Assembly (NCBI GenBank): GCA_900893395.1
Contig: CAAHFI010260314.1
Span: forward strand, 1 to 21,125
Reading direction: 5' to 3'
From: Euglena gracilis
Lineage: Eukaryota > Euglenozoa > Euglenophyceae > Euglenales > Euglenaceae
DNA: 21,125 bases
Made by a program: the position numbers and the translations under genes. Positions 20,269-21,125 of the stretch are shown here, piece after piece. Below the pieces are notes generated by a model that did no database searches, was not told the DNA's origin, and was given only the letters and a program-made list of their open reading frames with translations. Within the stretch, counting starts at the first letter, position 1. Every line of letters begins with the position of its first letter.

Positions 20269-21125
20269 ACCTAGTGGTACTCACATTTGGGGTCCCAGAG
20301 CACCCATCCAGATTCTTTCAAAATTTGCAAGTTATATGACATCCGCATGTTTTTCACACCCGTAGGCACTAATCCGGCCGGCACACTGGAATACCTATCC
20401 CTGGGAACATAATGGGAACCCCCAATCGGTTTCCAGTTTGAGCCCCATATGACCCATACCTTGGGCCCAGGTGGGCTGACCTAGTGGTACTCACATTTGG
20501 GGTCCCAGAGCACCCATCCAGATTCTTTCAAAATTTGCAAGTTATATGACATCCGCATGTTTTTCACACCCGTAGGCACTAATCCGGCCGGCACACTGGA
20601 ATACCTATCCCTGGGAACATAATGGGAACCCCCAATCGGTTTCCAGTTTGGCCCATATGACCCTATACCTTGGGCCCAGGTGGGCTGACCTAGTGGTACT
20701 CACATTTGGGGTCCCAGAGCACCCATCCAGATTCTTTCAAAATTTGCAAGTTATATGACATCCGCATTTTTCACACCCGTAGGCACTAATCCGGCCGGCA
20801 CACTGGAATACCTATCCCTGGGAACATAATGGGAACCCCAATCGGTTTCCAGTTTGACCCATATGACCCTATACCTTGGGCCCAGGTGGGCTGACCTAGT
20901 GGTACTCACATTTGGGGTCCCAGAGCACCCATCCAGATTCTTTCAAAATTTGCAAGTTATATGACATCCGCATGTTTTTCACACCCGTAGGCACTAATCC
21001 GGCCGGCACACTGGAATACCTATCCCTGGGAACATAATGGGAACCCCAATCGGTTTCCAGTTTGAGCCCCATATGACCCTATACCTTGGGCCAGGTGGGC
21101 TGACTAGTGGTACTCACATTTGGGG
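20269..21125. repeat. A-type units 98-101 and partial unit 102
   Basis: Units start at 20269, 20478, 20687 and 20893 (209, 209, 206 and 209 bp), with a 24-bp fragment from 21102 to the window edge. They are near consensus with short-run changes: GAGCCCC in 98 and 101, GGCCC for GAGCCC in 99, loss of the G of GCATG in 100, four C in 100 and 101, GGGCC in 101 and GACTAG in 102. The array clearly continues beyond the window. Confidence 0.9.

Larger units (their letters stand above)
1..21125. repeat. Tandem satellite array, 210-bp monomer, 101 units plus a partial unit
   Basis: The same sequence recurs head to tail with a 210-bp period from the first base to the last, always in one orientation. 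Using GACCTAG as an arbitrary unit start, units begin at 1, 208, 418, 627, 835, 1045, 1253, 1462, 1661 and 1861, then every 210 bp with two 209-bp exceptions until 15509, then at irregular 187-211 bp steps to 21102. Composition is 50.5% GC with C exceeding G on this strand (61 versus 45 per monomer). Length, copy number and lack of coding capacity fit a eukaryotic satellite of centromeric or other heterochromatin; that location is inferred. I do not recognise the family. No unique sequence, transposon end, inverted unit or array boundary is visible. Confidence 0.98.

Noticed and set aside
1-21125. CRISPR array
   Set aside because: The repeat is 210 bp and contiguous, with no unique spacers between short repeats. 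Unit-to-unit differences are point changes and small indels.
1-21125. Transposon, LTR or other mobile element as source or insertion
   Set aside because: No terminal inverted repeats, target-site duplications, coding remnants or foreign inserts were found. Every deviation is a change to, or loss from, the same monomer.

Overview
The whole window is one head-to-tail tandem satellite array. There is no gene, RNA gene, intact mobile element, CRISPR array or unique flanking sequence anywhere in it. The consensus monomer is 210 bp (counted by hand: A 51, C 61, G 45, T 53; 50.5% GC). Taking GACCTAG as the arbitrary start of each unit, I count 101 units plus a 24-bp partial unit (21102-21125). Both window edges fall inside the array, so its real length and its neighbours are unknown.

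The organism is almost certainly a eukaryote. The evidence is a long non-coding satellite with a nucleosome-scale period. The monomer holds only 5 CpGs where about 13 would be expected from its base composition, which fits a genome that methylates CpG, such as a vertebrate or a plant. I do not recognise the monomer and cannot name a species. A centromeric, pericentromeric, subtelomeric or other heterochromatic position is plausible but unproven, and no CENP-B box is present.

Layout: (1) 1-1860, nine units differing from consensus almost only by small deletions. (2) 1861-15508, 65 units that read as identical except for a one-base loss in the same C run in two of them (units 18 and 74), which bracket exactly 55 perfect copies. 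(3) 15509-16349, a transition. (4) 16350-19047, two blocks of a second subfamily ('B'), marked by six linked substitutions, separated by four mosaic units. The pattern hints at a nine-unit higher-order duplication of about 1.88 kb. (5) 19048-21125, a return to the main type ('A') with many small deletions, including the most degraded unit (19880-20066).

The array is non-coding. The monomer length is a multiple of three, but the consensus has stops in all six frames. Longer open frames appear only in the two noisy flanks, where indels switch frame. The points of interest are the extreme homogeneity of the core, the contrast between an indel-only left flank and a right flank with linked substitutions (which bears on assembly artefact versus biology), the mosaic B units, and motifs inside the monomer.
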